NCBI RefSeq assembly: GCF_963169125.1
Contig: NC_084802.1
Location: 29,145,107-29,209,106, forward strand
Direction: 5' to 3'
DNA length: 64,000 nt
DNA from: Humulus lupulus
Lineage: Eukaryota; Streptophyta; Magnoliopsida; Rosales; Cannabaceae
The notes under the pieces are model-generated. The model searched no databases and was not told the origin of the DNA. It was given only the letters and a program-made list of their open reading frames with translations. The translations under genes were made by a program, and so were the position numbers. Shown piece by piece: positions 1 to 11,675 of this stretch (the stretch's first letter is position 1; every line of letters starts with the position of its first letter).

Positions 1-287
1 TCCTCATTCTGTCACGTAGCTTCAGCCAACTGTTCGCACAATTTGCGATTCTCCAATTCCACAATGGGCACGTATCTTTCAGGATTATAGTACAAATCCT
101 CGTCGAACCTGGGGGTTGGAGCAGATTTCCCCTGGAGTCGGATGATGCACTTCCTTCATCTGGGCTTTTGATCTACCATGAGCTGCTTCCCAGGCCTTCG
201 GGAGTAGTTCTTAGTTTGAGGAGTTTGTTCCTCAGGGATTTGTGGCAATGGTCGCCCACCACTTCCAGGATTGTTCGTAGCGACCAT
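1..287 (-). pseudogene. Start of gag of a Tat-type Ty3/gypsy element (runs off the window)
   Basis: On the minus strand an ATG at 287 follows the LTR end and primer-binding site by about 55 nt, the same spacing as in the complete Tat element at 20445. The first residues resemble the opening of that gag (both begin Met-Val-Ala/Thr-Thr). The frame closes at a TGA near 149-151 after about 46 codons, so this copy is broken, or the frame shifts further on. The rest of the element lies left of the window. The assignment rests on the leader and LTR architecture rather than on conserved domains. Confidence 0.5.
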
Positions 288-340
288 TGATGATATGCAG
301 GAGGTTTTTTATTAAACAATACAGAGATTTGTTTAATGCT

Positions 341-359
341 CTCAATGAAAGCACCAAAC
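341..359 (-). other. Primer-binding site and leader of the left Tat-type element
   Basis: Read on the minus strand, the sequence directly after the LTR end is GTTTGGTGCTTTCATTGAGA. It matches the leader right after the 5' LTR of the Tat element at 20390-20407. In plus-strand retrotransposons the primer-binding site directly follows the 5' LTR, which fixes the orientation of this element as minus. I did not identify the primer tRNA. Confidence 0.7.
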
Positions 360-1022
360 TGTTGACGTCGTTTTTCATCAACTTAGATATGAAGAGCACT
401 AAACACAAAAATAGGAAAAATAGAAGGATCCACAAGCTTTTTACGTGCTTCAGCAGTTAAAATCTGTCTAGTCCACGAGTCACTATTATTACTCACTACT
501 CTCTCAAAGCTTTTTTAGAAAGCAATTTGACAAAGTATTCCTCAATACAATTTGTGCGTGAATACAAATGAATCAGACCAGGCTATTTATAGACCTGGTC
601 ATGAGAATATCTTCCTCTGATTGACGAAAGTTACAATCAAACGTATTAATATGAAATAAATATAATAAATGTGTTGATTACATAATATCCTATGATAATA
701 GGGATTTAATATCTGATAATAATGAATCCCTACAGAATAGGAATTTCCTAACATCATTCCCGTGTGCAAAATGTGTTGCTGAGCTCGATTGTTTTGCTGA
801 CATGCTTTCGAGACGGGTTTAGGCTTCGAGCTCACCATTCCAGTTGTAACATCCTCCTCATCTAGTGATTTCGTCGAGTACATTCCTCGGAGAAGGTTGG
901 TGCCTTCGAGCTTGCAACTCAGGCTCGAACAATGCGACTCATGCTTGAGTGCTAGTAACAGATCTGGGGTGCTGATAGCAGATTTGGAACCATTTAACAA
1001 TTCGTATTAGTGTGTTGGTAAC
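360..1022 (-). repeat. 5' LTR of the left Tat-type element
   Basis: The LTR ends (minus strand) with GACGTCAACA at 360, next to the primer-binding site. The complete Tat element has a matching end, GCGTCAACA. A TATA box reads CTATAAATAG on the minus strand around 583-592. The other border is uncertain: ends at about 999, 1022 or 1032 all fit the TG...CA rule, and similar sequence continues to about 1080. The LTR is about 640-670 bp. Confidence 0.6.
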
Positions 1023-1094
1023 ATCTGTATACACGAGCTTAACTATTTCGAGCCGACATTTTGAGGCTATTTATTTTACTTTTGAAATTTGGGT

Positions 1095-1197
1095 GTAATA
1101 AACACACTTGTTAAACTATATGATTTCTATTTTTTTTATTGACAATATAAAATCACTTTACAAGTTGACATGATTTTATAAGGGCATAAAACCCAAT
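1095..1197 (-). repeat. Copia-type LTR fragment
   Basis: On the minus strand this reads TTGGGTTTTATGCCCTTATA and later TCAATAAAAAAAATAGAAAT. It parallels the first ~100 bp of the copia LTRs at 58671 (minus) and 63080 (plus). Only the start of the LTR is recognisable. It was probably cut short by the neighbouring Tat insertion, but no junction is clear. Confidence 0.45.
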
Positions 1198-4100
1198 AGG
1201 GTAAGACCCCCCCTCTGTCCCTGCACTCACTCCTTACTTTCTTTCCCCCACTCTCTCACTTTATTTTCTCTCTCATAGCCTTTTATTTCTCAATTTTCTT
1301 ACTCTTATTTCATTTATCATATAATTTATAATACCTTACTCAAAATTTCAAAATTATTTTGTAAATGCCTAATCTCCCAACTTTTTGAAATTTCAAAATA
1401 AAAGGTACTAGATATATTTCTTTTTTAACTTCAAAAGCCAAAAACAAAAACATAGTTTCCAAACACATTTTTATTTTCAAATATTAAAAAAGTAAATAAT
1501 ACTTTTGTTTTTGTATTAATAAAAAAAAAGTTAAAAAAAATACCGAATAAACACTAAATTAAATAAATCTAAAGGAAGTTTATATAATGATTTTATCAAT
1601 ATACATATACAATAATAATTGTTATCGTTAATTTAATAAAAAATTATTCACTCATAACCAACAAAAGATATATTGGACTCGTTTACCATTATTTTTACTT
1701 TAATTTTTAGATAGTACAAAAAAGAGAGGTAATTAAATTTTCAAAAAAAGAAAAAGAGAGTTAAGTTATTTTGGTTACAATATCTAGATTTTATAATTTA
1801 AAAGAATTTTCTAAATAATAAAAAAGCCTTTTATTATATTTATTTATTTTTATTAATTGTAATAAAGATAACATAAGAAATTTATTGTTGAAATATGAAT
1901 TAAATAGGATATATAAATTTTATTAAAACGTAAATAATGTCTTAAAAATATTTCTTGGAGAAGCATGTAGATATTTATTTATTTAAAAAAAAAAATTAAA
2001 CACCTAAAACACTTTTGAGAGTCCAAATGAGTTTTGAAAAACCAAATCAAAGAAGTGCAAAATGAAATACCCTTTACCAACCTTGTACCATAACACTTTA
2101 AGTCGGAGTATATTTAAATTTAGTAAATCTCAATTATTAGCCAATAAAATTTCTCATATAGTTGATGAAAGACCTAAACGTTACCGATCTAAAAAGCAAA
2201 CTACACATGATTACCTAAACACAATAATAGTAAAGAAACCCTACACATATCTAATCTTAATACACATGATTACATAAAAACAATAATAGTAAACAAATCC
2301 TACACAAATCTAATCTTAAAAAGGAAAAAAAAAAAGATTATTAGTGAAAGAAAATTGAGAAATTTAATTGAATGGGTTAATATTAGATCTCGCATATTTT
2401 ATTTTAATATGTGGGACTAAATACTAAATTGTACAAAAAGCAGCGCATCATGTTAAAAAATGTTGGGCACTAACGGTGCTCCATGACAATACTCCAAGAT
2501 TAAACATAGTTAGAATAAAAAATAGAGAAATTTACACTCCACACTACTCCTTATAATTTAATTACAAAAATATTGTACATAATTTAATTTACATAAATAT
2601 TGTTAATGTAGTGCCATTGGCAGCTTTTTTTTTCTTTTTATTTTTTGTTTCACATTGCTCTCTCTCTCCACCTTGTTTTTTTTTAAGTTTCTTACATTCT
2701 CTCTCTTCCCCTTAATTTCAAAAATCATTTCCAATCATACCACTAGTCAGTTAGGCTCAAGGGTGGTACCATCGCAACCTACTCTTCAAGGTAATCATTT
2801 TGATATGTGAGAAAATATATTTTTTCGTCGTCGCCAGAGAAGATGACCAGAATAAAAAACAATTTTTTAGTTTCTTTTTTATATTCTATTGACTAAAAAG
2901 TAACTAAATTTTAAACTTAAACAAAATTTTATATACTAAAATTTGTGTTCTTCTTTTACATTTAAAATATATCATATGGTATTCTAAATAATTTTAAAGT
3001 TATTTTAAAACATTTCAAGTAACTTTTTTAAAATAGATTATTTATGATATTGTTTGGTAACTTTTAAATAGAACATAAAAAAACTCTTTTTGGTAACTCA
3101 CTAAGTTTGTTGGTTACTTTAAATTTGTGTCATACTAAAAAAATTTATTCATATATCAAAAGGTAACCAATTTGTATCTTAAATGATTTATAAAAAAGCA
3201 ACGAAAATGTAGCTTTTAAAAGTAATTATGCAATATACTAAATAGAATCATTTTCGAATAAGTTATTCGTGATAACTTGACTAGGAGTAACTTTTTATAC
3301 TATATGATAACTAATTAGTTTTTAAGATAGACTTGAAGGTAACATAAAAATATATTAATAATAAGACATGTAAATTACATGAGTAACTAAAAAAGTCTAT
3401 TAAAAGTTTTATTTAAAAGTTACCATGTAGGATACTAAATTAATTTTTTTTAATAAACTATATGGTAATTTATTACATTATATTACAACTCATTAGTTTC
3501 TTAAATAAGCTTAAAGGTTACCAAAATGTATCTCAAATAGTAAAATATCATAATATAACATAAAAATAACTAATTTATATATTAAGATGTCTGCAAATGA
3601 GTTTTGGAGGTAACAAAAAACAATTGAAACAATATGATATAAAAATAAAGTTTTTAATAAAAAAAGTGACCAATTTGTATCTTATCGGTATCGTAAGCAA
3701 CAAAAATATAATTTTTTACAACCCAGATAAAACAAAAAAATTCGAGAAGTAGTTTCCTAATTTTTTTCAAAATCCGGTATGTTATGCTGATGTGACACTG
3801 ATATTTGTGTAAATAATTTGATTGAAAGTATTTTTATAAATACTTTAAATTTTATGTATATAATTGTAAATTTCCCTAAAAAAAATATTATCGCTTTTAT
3901 TAGTGAACTTTTTCCATAAAATGATGAACTTAATGAAAATATACATATAAACTTTTTCCACTCATCACTATCGCAAAATTTAAACAAACCATGCACCTTT
4001 CAATATGCATGCTTATATATTATTAATAATGACAAATTACTATTACAATTTCTTTTTCTTTCTTTTTTTTTAAAAAAAACAAAAACAAAAAAGAATAGTC

Positions 4101-4378
4101 CACAAGAAAGAAGAGAGGTTAAGGACTAAGGAGAAGTAATCAGAATATATAATCAGTGGGTAGAATGCAAGTCAATGAGCTGAAGTAGAGCACGTATCAT
4201 ATGTTCCCTAAAGTTAGAACACAAAACTTAGTTTAATGCTAGTTCAGATCCTAATATTAGATAATGTTTTTTGTCCTTTAAGTGCTGATTTGATTGCTAT
4301 GCAATTTTTCCATTTCATATAACAATTGCTATATATTGCTACTCTTAGGCTCACTCATATGGCTAAAACTTTTCCATA
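1198..4378. other. AT-rich intergenic DNA, no gene seen
   Basis: Apart from a C/T-rich stretch at about 1205-1270 and the duplication at 2202-2319, this segment is AT-rich with many homopolymer runs and no convincing coding sequence. From about 2890 to 3720, short phrases such as GGTAACCAATTTGTATCT recur in degenerate form (about 3160, 3520 and 3665), which suggests an old decayed repeat. The short open frames at 2062 and 3757 show no domain and look random. Confidence 0.6.
2202..2319. repeat. 59-bp tandem duplication
   Basis: Two adjacent 59-bp units (2202-2260 and 2261-2319) both start TACACATGATTAC and end TCTAATCTTAA, with about five mismatches between them. It is a simple local duplication. 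Confidence 0.85.
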
Positions 4379-4387
4379 ATATACCAA
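4379..4387. other. 9-bp target-site duplication of the MULE (left copy)
   Basis: ATATACCAA here pairs with ATATACTAA at 36287-36295, a single mismatch across nine bases. Nine-bp duplications are typical of Mutator-like elements, so this ties the two TIRs 32 kb apart into one insertion. Confidence 0.85.
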
Positions 4388-4619
4388 GGGAAATTTGCAG
4401 ATAAAGTATCAAAATTTTACATTTACTTACACTTAAGTACCAATACTTTGTTTTTGGCGGTTAAAGTACCAAACGTTATGTATTGGTTGTATTTCATTGG
4501 TACCACATGTTAATTAATATTTTTTACTTGTTAGAGTACATGTGTCATGTAAGTATTGGTCTACAATTTTATTTTATTTTATTTTTAAAAAAACTCATAA
4601 ATTTTTGGAATTCAAATTT
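4388..4619 (+). repeat. Left terminal inverted repeat of the MULE
   Basis: It begins GGGAAATTTGCAGATAAAG. The reverse complement of 36057-36286 follows it almost base for base, through TTTACATTTACTTACACTTA and GTCATGTAAGTATTGG to CTCATAA near 4600. Similarity fades after about 4620. A TIR longer than 200 bp is characteristic of MULEs. Confidence 0.9.
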
Positions 4620-5129
4620 ACACAAAAAAAAAACTAAAACTAACTAAATAATTTTAATTATTGCTAAAGTTTTTTAATTTTCACTTAAACAAATAAAATA
4701 AACCAATTAAGAAAAAGAAAATACCTAAATTTACTCCAACCATCAGTTCCACTAAAAACCAAAAAATCCTGAAGGTTGGAGACGTTCGACTTTAAGTTTT
4801 GAAGAATACCTGTGAAGATAAGTGTGAGGGGCATTTCAGTGGAAACTTTCCACAATGATTCCACGATTTGAAGAAAAAGGGGACCTTGACTATGGTTAGT
4901 AGTATATATTGCTTTATTTGTTTTTATATAGATAGAATATGAAGTTGACTAGTGAGCTTAATCTAAAAATGTGTGATTCTGAATGTTTTCTTTTTTTGGA
5001 TTTTTTAATGGGTATGGTCACATGTATTTGTTTGATTGTTTGTGTGTGAGAATTACGTTGTGTGTGAACATTGTTAATTATATATATATATATAAATATA
5101 TTAGGGGATGATTCCAAGTTCTTTACTAA
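4620..5129 (+). other. MULE 5' non-coding region
   Basis: This lies between the left TIR and the transposase frame. It is AT-rich, with a (TA)n tract near 5080-5092. It presumably contains the transposase promoter and possibly an upstream untranslated exon, but I could not place a TATA box or start codon with confidence. Confidence 0.4.
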
Positions 5130-6696
5130 TATATCATTATTGATGGCCTGCCAATCTTGAGAAATCACATTGTTTTGGAGCCATTAAGAGAAAAGGACGG
5201 AGTAATATATAGTGAAGCCACTGAGAGTGATGTAAATGACCATTATGCCCAAAATACACCACACTTTATGCCTTTTGATCAGGTTAACCCAATTAAACCC
5301 TCATATGGAGAACCAGACATAGAGATTCCTTACACTTACCCCACTGCTCAAAATATTTCCACACCAGTTGCAATCATGCAATCATAGACATAGAATGGGT
5401 TGAGCATATAAATGAATATGCAAATGAATATTTATATGAAGATCTTCATTTAGGAGAAGAATTTGAGACAGAAATTGCTATTGAGAAAAGGCATGAAGAA
5501 GAACACTATACAGGTGAGCAAGGGCAGGAAGAAGAAACTCGAGATGATGAGTTTGAGTTGAAGGAGGAAGAGTATGAAGGTCATGTTGTAGATGAGGATG
5601 AGGAAGATGAAGAGTATCACTGTAATGACCCTAGGGAATGGTGGAACTGTGTAGTTGATGATTGTGAGGGTAATGATGGTGAGAGTGATGGGGTTTGATT
5701 CTAGAGATGAACTTCAAAGTTTACCAAGTGAAGATTATGGGAGTGGTTCTTCCAAAAAGCACCGGGAATTTAATCCTAAGGTTCACTTGGAAAAAGTAAA
5801 ATTTGTTCTCCAAATGGAGTTTTCTTCTGTGGAGTTGCTGAAAGAAGCAATTAAAACATATTTCATACAAGTTGATAGGGAGTACTACTTTGTCTTCAAT
5901 AACCGTAAAAAATTGAGGGTAAAGTGCAATGGTAAAGGGTGTACTTGGGTGTTGTATACCCATGTACAGAGGGACAATATGACATATAGGATAAACACAC
6001 TTGTAGATGAGCATTCTTGCAGTTTGGTATTTAAGAACAGACATGTGACTAGAGGGTGGTTAGCGAAGCATTTCATTGAAAATTTCAGAGCAAACTCAAA
6101 CATGTCGTGGAACCAATTCAAACAGATAACTACCAATACCAAGTTTTCTGAAGTTTCTAATTGGAGTCTCTTCAGAGCTAAGAAAGAGGCTATGGACATG
6201 CTGGAAGAAAGTGTACGAGATCAATTTGCAATTGTGGAGGATTACTGTAACCAGATTTTGGCTACTAACCCAGGTTAGTACAACATGTTTACTTTTGGTA
6301 TTTTAATGCAAATAATATAACTATTTGAACAACTTTAGTAGTATTTTAATTTCCAATAAATAACTTCAGAACTTATTTTGTATCAGGTAGCACAGTTTTG
6401 TTGAAGACTACCATGAGAAGTGAAAAGCGGTACTTCCAAAGAGTTTACATTTGCTTGAAGGCATGCAAAGAAGGATTCCTTAAGAGGTGTAGGCCTTTGA
6501 TAGGAATGGATGGGTGTTTCCTTAAAGGATATTGTAAGGGTATGTTACTTTCATCTGTAAGTGTTGATGGGGAGAACTCATTATTCCCTATAGCTTATGC
6601 AGTAGTGGAGAAAAAGAACACTGAGACATGGAAATGGTTCCTTGGGTTGGTAAAGGAAGATTTATATATTGATGACCCTTCAAGGTTCACACTAAT
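5130..6696 (+). pseudogene. MULE transposase, N-terminal part (two exons, broken)
   Basis: The frame opens at 5130 without a clear ATG and runs through an acidic Glu/Asp-rich stretch to TGA at 5695-5697. The open frame then shifts: 5655-6273 encodes the DNA-binding region, with the plant MuDR-type pattern of aromatic residues and Cys (around 5900-6010). A GT-AG intron of 113 bp at 6274-6386 keeps the frame. The next exon (6387-6696) starts the MULE transposase domain and contains the first catalytic Asp in IGMDG (about 6501-6515) and the usual Trp-Lys-Trp-Phe-Leu block. Solo LTR-1 cuts the exon at 6696, two codons before the SDRQKG motif that resumes at 9419. The transposase would cut and paste the element by its TIRs. 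The frameshift near 5690 means it is non-functional even without the insertions. Confidence 0.85.
6274..6386 (+). other. Intron in the MULE transposase
   Basis: Donor CAG|GTTAGT and acceptor TATCAG|GTAGC. Joining the flanks preserves the reading frame into the transposase domain, whereas reading through meets stops. The assignment is by inspection only. Confidence 0.7.
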
Positions 6697-7197
6697 TGTA
6701 ATGCCCTACTACCCAGGGACAGTTACACTGTATATTTTAAATAGTGCTAAACTCGCTAAACGAGTCATTTGGCCATAATCGTCTAACTAAATGTGATTAA
6801 CAGTTTATGGTTACAAAATTTGGTCAAAGATACAACGTTTCACTAAAACATTTACTGTATACATTGGGATCCCAAAATACATTTTAAAGGTTAATGACAA
6901 TAAAAGAGTTACAACCAGCCGACCTATGCGGAAAAATAGGGTTTAACCCTAGTTCCTCTTTAAACCCTCGACCGTGGTGGTCGAGCAGCCGCATATGTAC
7001 ACATCGTCACCTAAGCTCTCTAACTCAAGGATGGTCCATCTTTCTTTTACCTTTACCCACACCACATAGCACCTGTGAGCTGAGGCTCAACAAGAAAACT
7101 CAAACATGCTAATAATCAGATAATAACATGTCACCAAATCATAATAAGAATGCCTAGCAGTAATAACCCTATTCATGCATGCAAGCAAGTACAAATA

Positions 7198-7510
7198 AAT
7201 GATTATGAAATCATTTTGGGGCTTGCAGCCTTGGTCAGATGACCATGGGGTCAACCTGGGGTCCTGCGCCCTGAATAGATGACCTGTAGTTATTTTGGGT
7301 TGATGCGCCCTAAATAGATGACCATGGAGTCAACCTGGGGTCCCTTGCCCTAATTGATGACCATGGAGTCAACCTAGGGTACCTTGCTCTAATAGATGAC
7401 CATGGAGTCAACCTGGGGACCTGTGCCCTGAATAGATGACTATGAAGTCATTTTGGGGTCCTGTGCCCTAAGTCATGTGACCAACAAGTCAACTGGGTCT
7501 TGTAGCCCTG
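7198..7510. repeat. 39-40-bp minisatellite inside solo LTR-1
   Basis: Seven to eight degenerate units, each with GATGACCATGGAGTCAAC and GGGTCC...GCCCT. The GATGACC (or variant) anchors fall at 7238, 7277, 7317, 7356, 7395, 7435 and 7474. Related LTRs show different short repeats in the same relative place (13340-13500 and 43790-44110). Confidence 0.85.
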
Positions 7511-8325
7511 GCTTTGAGTAACTAGTCATAGACTAGCCAATCGCTTTAGTTTTTCTTCAACCATTGTTTCGAACAAGTGTATAATGATATGTTGATTAGA
7601 TATAATCATATCAACCAGTGCTCGACGCGCTACTGCCACTCTTGACTAATAAGTCAGTGCTTTACGACCAGTGTTCAATGCTATTGCCAATCATGACTGA
7701 TAAGTCAAAGCTTCACGACTAGCACTAAACACCATTGTCGTGTCTTAACTAATAATTCAGTGCTTCCTCAATGAGGTAATGCAAACAGGAATTTATCATA
7801 TGTCAAATATCCATATACAAGGCATTCAACATGTTTAATCAACAATCACCAGCATAATTATGATCATGCACATTTACAGACACTCAAGCTTTGATCAATT
7901 CAATATTCAACATTCATGCCATGCCATAATCACATGTATCACATGCATCACATACTAGGTGCATTTTTCTTACCTTTGGTCCAAGCACAAGTTACCAATA
8001 AACAACCCTTAAGCATGATCCTGTTTCCAAGCCCCTAGCGACAACCTAGTCACAACCATAATATAGAATCCCATAAAAGAATGAGTAAATAAAGACTTTC
8101 GGACTGAGTCCTAGCCTTGGGAACGTGGAATCCTACCAAATTGGATAGTAGGATCGATCCTAAGCCCTTAGAGTTAAGTTCCCACGACTTAAAACCAAAT
8201 CTGGCAAAAAATGCACAGGTGGGTCGCAACTTGGCCCTAAGGGTCGCGGCGTGCCTCCCTGACAGAGAGCCCTCTGCCTTGGCTTCAGGGTGCGGGCCAC
8301 GACTTGGCCCTCTAGAGTCGCAGCG

Positions 8326-8345
8326 CCCCCCCCCCCCCCCCCCCC
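8326..8345. repeat. Homopolymer run of 20 C
   Basis: Twenty consecutive C (G on the minus strand) interrupt a CpG-rich segment of solo LTR-1. The exact length is likely to vary between individuals or be affected by sequencing error. Confidence 0.9.
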
Positions 8346-8777
8346 AGGTAGACCCCTCCTAGTTCTAGGTTCACTCAGGTCACGACTTCCTAGAATAGGG
8401 TCGCGACCTAACCACAAACCCAGCCATTTTATTAATTTTTTCCATTTAAAATCTTCCAAAAACCTATCCAAACATATCCAAATCCCAAAAACAAAGTTTC
8501 CAAACATTCCAATTGTCCAAAACCATCAAAACCCAAATCTCAAACCATCCAAAAACTCATCAAAACATAAAATCCAATTAAAGCTTAAAAACTCGAAAAC
8601 TCAAAACTTAAAACTTGGATTACTTCTTAATAAGTCGTTTCCCAACTAAATCCTCCAGCTAATAAGCTTCTAATCTTCCCTAGAATCACTATGCCTCACT
8701 CCTCGCCTGAATTCGAGTTCTAAAACTCGAGTTTCTGTCGAAAATGTGAATGGTGTCAAAAAGGGAACGGGAACGGG

Positions 8778-8784
8778 AGAGAGA

Positions 8785-8836
<52 letters not shown>
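8778..8836. repeat. (GA)n microsatellite
   Basis: About 59 bp of GA dinucleotides with one A/T interruption, inside solo LTR-1 and followed by an A/T-rich stretch. Confidence 0.95.
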
Positions 8837-8839
<3 letters not shown>

Positions 8840-9413
8840 TTCTGAACGTTTTTTTTTATTTCTCACAGGTTACTTTGAGCTTAAGTAACCTCAAGCAAAT
8901 CCTAATGCTCGGGGTCCCAAAAGCACCCCCGGGGCAAAATAGTCAAAATTCCCAAAATCCCTCCTGATCTAACTAACTCCCAATATATCATCAAATAATC
9001 ATTCCCATTACCCAATATCTAGGTAATGTGCTAAATACCCAAATATACCTCTTGACTCACTCCGAGTCAAGTATGGGTCTCGTTGTGACTTTCCCACTAG
9101 CTTTCTCCCTAGGATCGTCTTGTGCCGAGTAACCTAAACATAACCATATAATAATGAAGTACCACACACATGCCACATATATGCCAGATAAACCAATAAC
9201 GGGCCAAATTATGAAAATTGCCCAATTAAACAGAAATGGGCCCACATGCATATTTAATACACCTAAACATGCATATCAAGTTATATTATAATATTACTCA
9301 CATAATCACATAATGATGCACATAAATATCATATAATCATATAATTCCATAATTTTCCATCCCGGCCCCCTAATAAAGGCCCTAAGCCTTATTAGGAAAT
9401 TTGGGACGTTACA

Positions 9414-10311
9414 CTAATGAGTGATAGACAAAAAGGGCTTGAGAATGCTATGAAGATGCTATTTCAAGGTTCACATATCAGGTATTGCGTAAGACATATG
9501 CACTCAAATTTTAAGAAAGAGTGCCCTAGTTTGTTGTTGGAACAAATGTTGTGGGCAGCTTCTAGAGCTTCTACCAAAGCATAGTTTTTTAAATGCAAGA
9601 ATGTAATAAAGGATGTAAATGAAGGTGCATACAACTGGTTAAATGCTAAGAGTCCCATTGAATGGACAAGATCACATTTCAATGAGGTCGTAAAATGTGA
9701 TATGGTGTTGAATAATATGTGTGAGAGTTTCAATTCGGTCATTGTTGAAGCAAGAGACAAGGCCATTATTACACTTATAGAGAAGATTAGATTTTGCAAG
9801 AAAAGGGAAAGTGTTGACAAATGGAAAGATGGGATTAGCAAGAGGCTATGGGAGCTTCTTGAGAAAAACAAAGTCATAGCCAAAAAATGCCACGCAACAA
9901 GAGCATCATGCACAAGGTTTGAGGTTAGACAGGAAAGCGAGGGAAAGTTTACTGTAGACTTAGTGGCTCAAACTTGCACCTGTAGGCGATTTGAGTTGAA
10001 TGGCATTCCATGTGCCCCTGAAGTGGCATCCATCTGGGTAAGGGGACTCAATGTGGTAGATTATGTTCATGACTACTACAAGAAGGATGCATTTGCTAAA
10101 GCTTATAAAGGTGTTGTGGAACCTATGCCAAGTCCTCATAAATGGACGTTAAGCAATAATCCAATTCTTCCACCTCCTCAATACAAGCTTCCGGGAAGAC
10201 CAAAAAATTCTAGGAAAAAAGAAGTATATGAGCCCCCTGCTGGTGCCACAAAAGCTAATAGACTTGGAGCCAAAATGCATTGCTCCAAGTGTAGTGGTGA
10301 AGGACCTAACA
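9414..10311 (+). pseudogene. MULE transposase, C-terminal part (broken)
   Basis: After the duplicated CTAAT the frame continues with the MULE block SDRQKGLENAM, then the Cys/His-containing block after it (YCVRHMHSNFKK). One in-frame TAG lies at 9582-9584. The long open stretch 9702-10311 holds the SWIM zinc finger (C-x-C...C-x-H) near 9975-10020. Here the pattern reads CTCRRFELNGIPCAP, so the final histidine is proline. A CCHC-type knuckle starts at about 10276 and is cut by solo LTR-2 within the motif. It continues at 34654. Both TE borders fit the frame exactly. Confidence 0.85.
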
Positions 10312-11675
10312 TGTAATGCCCTAGATAACCAAGACCGTTACACTGTGTATTTTAAAATAGTGCAAGACTTGCTAATTAAGTCGTTTGAACAATAATGTGT
10401 TCCTAAAGTCAACTATCAGTTTAGGGTTAAAATATTTTGATCATAAATGATTAATTTTCATTAAAACAGATGTTTGGTACATGGGATCCCAAAAACAGGG
10501 TATAAGTGATAATTTACAACCCTCAAAAGTTTAATACAATCAAAAGCCACTCTAATGGAAAAATACAAGTTTTAGGGCTCTATCCCTGTACTTTCCCTCG
10601 GCCGTGGAGGTCGAGCAGCTGACTATGTACACCTCGCCCCCAGAGCTCTCCAACTCATGGTTGGTCTAGTTTTTCTTTGCCTTTACCTCCACCACGTAGC
10701 ACTTGTGAGCCAAGACCCAGCAAGAATTCCATAAACAACAAGCGCATATAACAACAGTCATATTCAATCAGCCTTAACTCAATCAGTTCTGTCATTTAAC
10801 CGAATTCAAGCATATAACTAAACAATAGGAAACACATCATCTCAAACACATATGGTAACCAATTACACAAATGCTCAGGGTTGGCACACTTAGGCCGAGC
10901 CTTCTATGTATTTAGCTGACCCCGCTCACTTAGGCCGAGCTGCGTTCAGTATGCTTATCATCAGCTCCGACACTCTTAGGCCGTTCATTCTCATATACAT
11001 AACAATCGTATAATCACACAATACACATATCCAGTTATTGGGAACCTCAGTCCCATTCACAACCACAAGGGTGTAGTCTTCTTACCTCGAATCTCGAGCG
11101 AAGAATACAGAACGGTCCCGAGCACGATCCTCAGTCCTGAGCCTTGGCGATAAACCTAGTCACAGTGTCAATGGGTAACCATCAATTTATAACCCAAATA
11201 AATACTTAGGAAACAATAGTTAGCCTCCGAGACCTCGATTTCTACTAAACTGGGTAGTAAAAAGCGTCCCGAGAATTTAGGTTTGAATTCCCAAGCCTCC
11301 TTGAGCCTTAAACCCCATTTCCCCTTAATTCTTCATTTAGGGCCACGACTTGACCTTGAGGGCTGCGGCCTGCCCCTTGGACAGAGGCTCAATCCTCCCT
11401 GATGGGGGACATGAGTCGCGACCTGCTCTCCTCTGAATCGCGACGCACCTGGCGAACAGAGACTCTCAGCCTCCGAAACTCATGTGGGCCGCGGCGCCTG
11501 AAGAATAGGGCCGCTACTCGAGCCCCCAAACCAAAAAAAAACAACCCTTTTTCCAGCGTTTCCCTCGAGTCCAAGCGTCAAAATTCAACCCAAACCTTAA
11601 GCCAAACTCAGAACTAAAAGCAGAATTCTTATCCCTACAACCTAAACATCATATCCAATCTTATATGAAATTCTT
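10312..11675 (-). mobile_element. Solo LTR-2, left arm (split by the Tekay element)
   Basis: This is the 3' half (minus orientation) of a ~2,284-bp solo LTR whose other arm is 33729-34648. It starts TGTAATGCCC at 10312 after the target duplication TAACA (10307-10311), and the matching TAACA lies at 34649-34653. It shares with the related LTRs the block at about 10600-10720 (reverse complement GTGGTGGAGGTAAAGGCAAA) and a CpG-rich segment with GTCGCGAC and GGGCCGCGG at 11340-11515. The arm ends at TTCTT (11671-11675), the duplication made by the Tekay insertion. Confidence 0.9.

Larger units (their letters stand above)
6697..9413 (-). mobile_element. Solo LTR-1, Tekay-like Ty3/gypsy family
   Basis: This 2,717-bp sequence begins TGTAATGCCC and ends GACGTTACA. 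It is flanked by perfect 5-bp duplications CTAAT (6692-6696 and 9414-9418) and has no internal coding region or second LTR, so it is a solo LTR left by LTR-LTR recombination. Orientation is minus: the reverse complement ends GGGTAGTAGGGCATTACA, like the 3' end of the Tekay LTR at 14025. It carries the block found near the 3' end of the related LTRs (CCACCACGG...GTAAAGG, seen as its complement at about 6970-7090), a 39-40-bp minisatellite, a C20 run and a GA tract. It interrupts the MULE transposase. Confidence 0.92.

Noticed and set aside
2062..2277. 71-codon open frame
   Set aside because: It overlaps the 59-bp tandem duplication in AT-rich DNA and has no domain.
5721..6199. Minus-strand open frames opposite the MULE transposase
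   Set aside because: They are antisense shadows of the plus-strand transposase exon, which has recognisable motifs.
7198..7510. Regular repeats that might be taken for a CRISPR array
   Set aside because: Units are adjacent and degenerate with no unique spacers, and the context is a plant LTR.
8117..8649. Overlapping open frames with Pro runs in solo LTR-1
   Set aside because: They are created by the C20 run and CpG-rich sequence; no domain, and they lie inside an LTR.
8746..8967. Arg/Glu-repeat open frame
   Set aside because: It is the translation of the (GA)n microsatellite.
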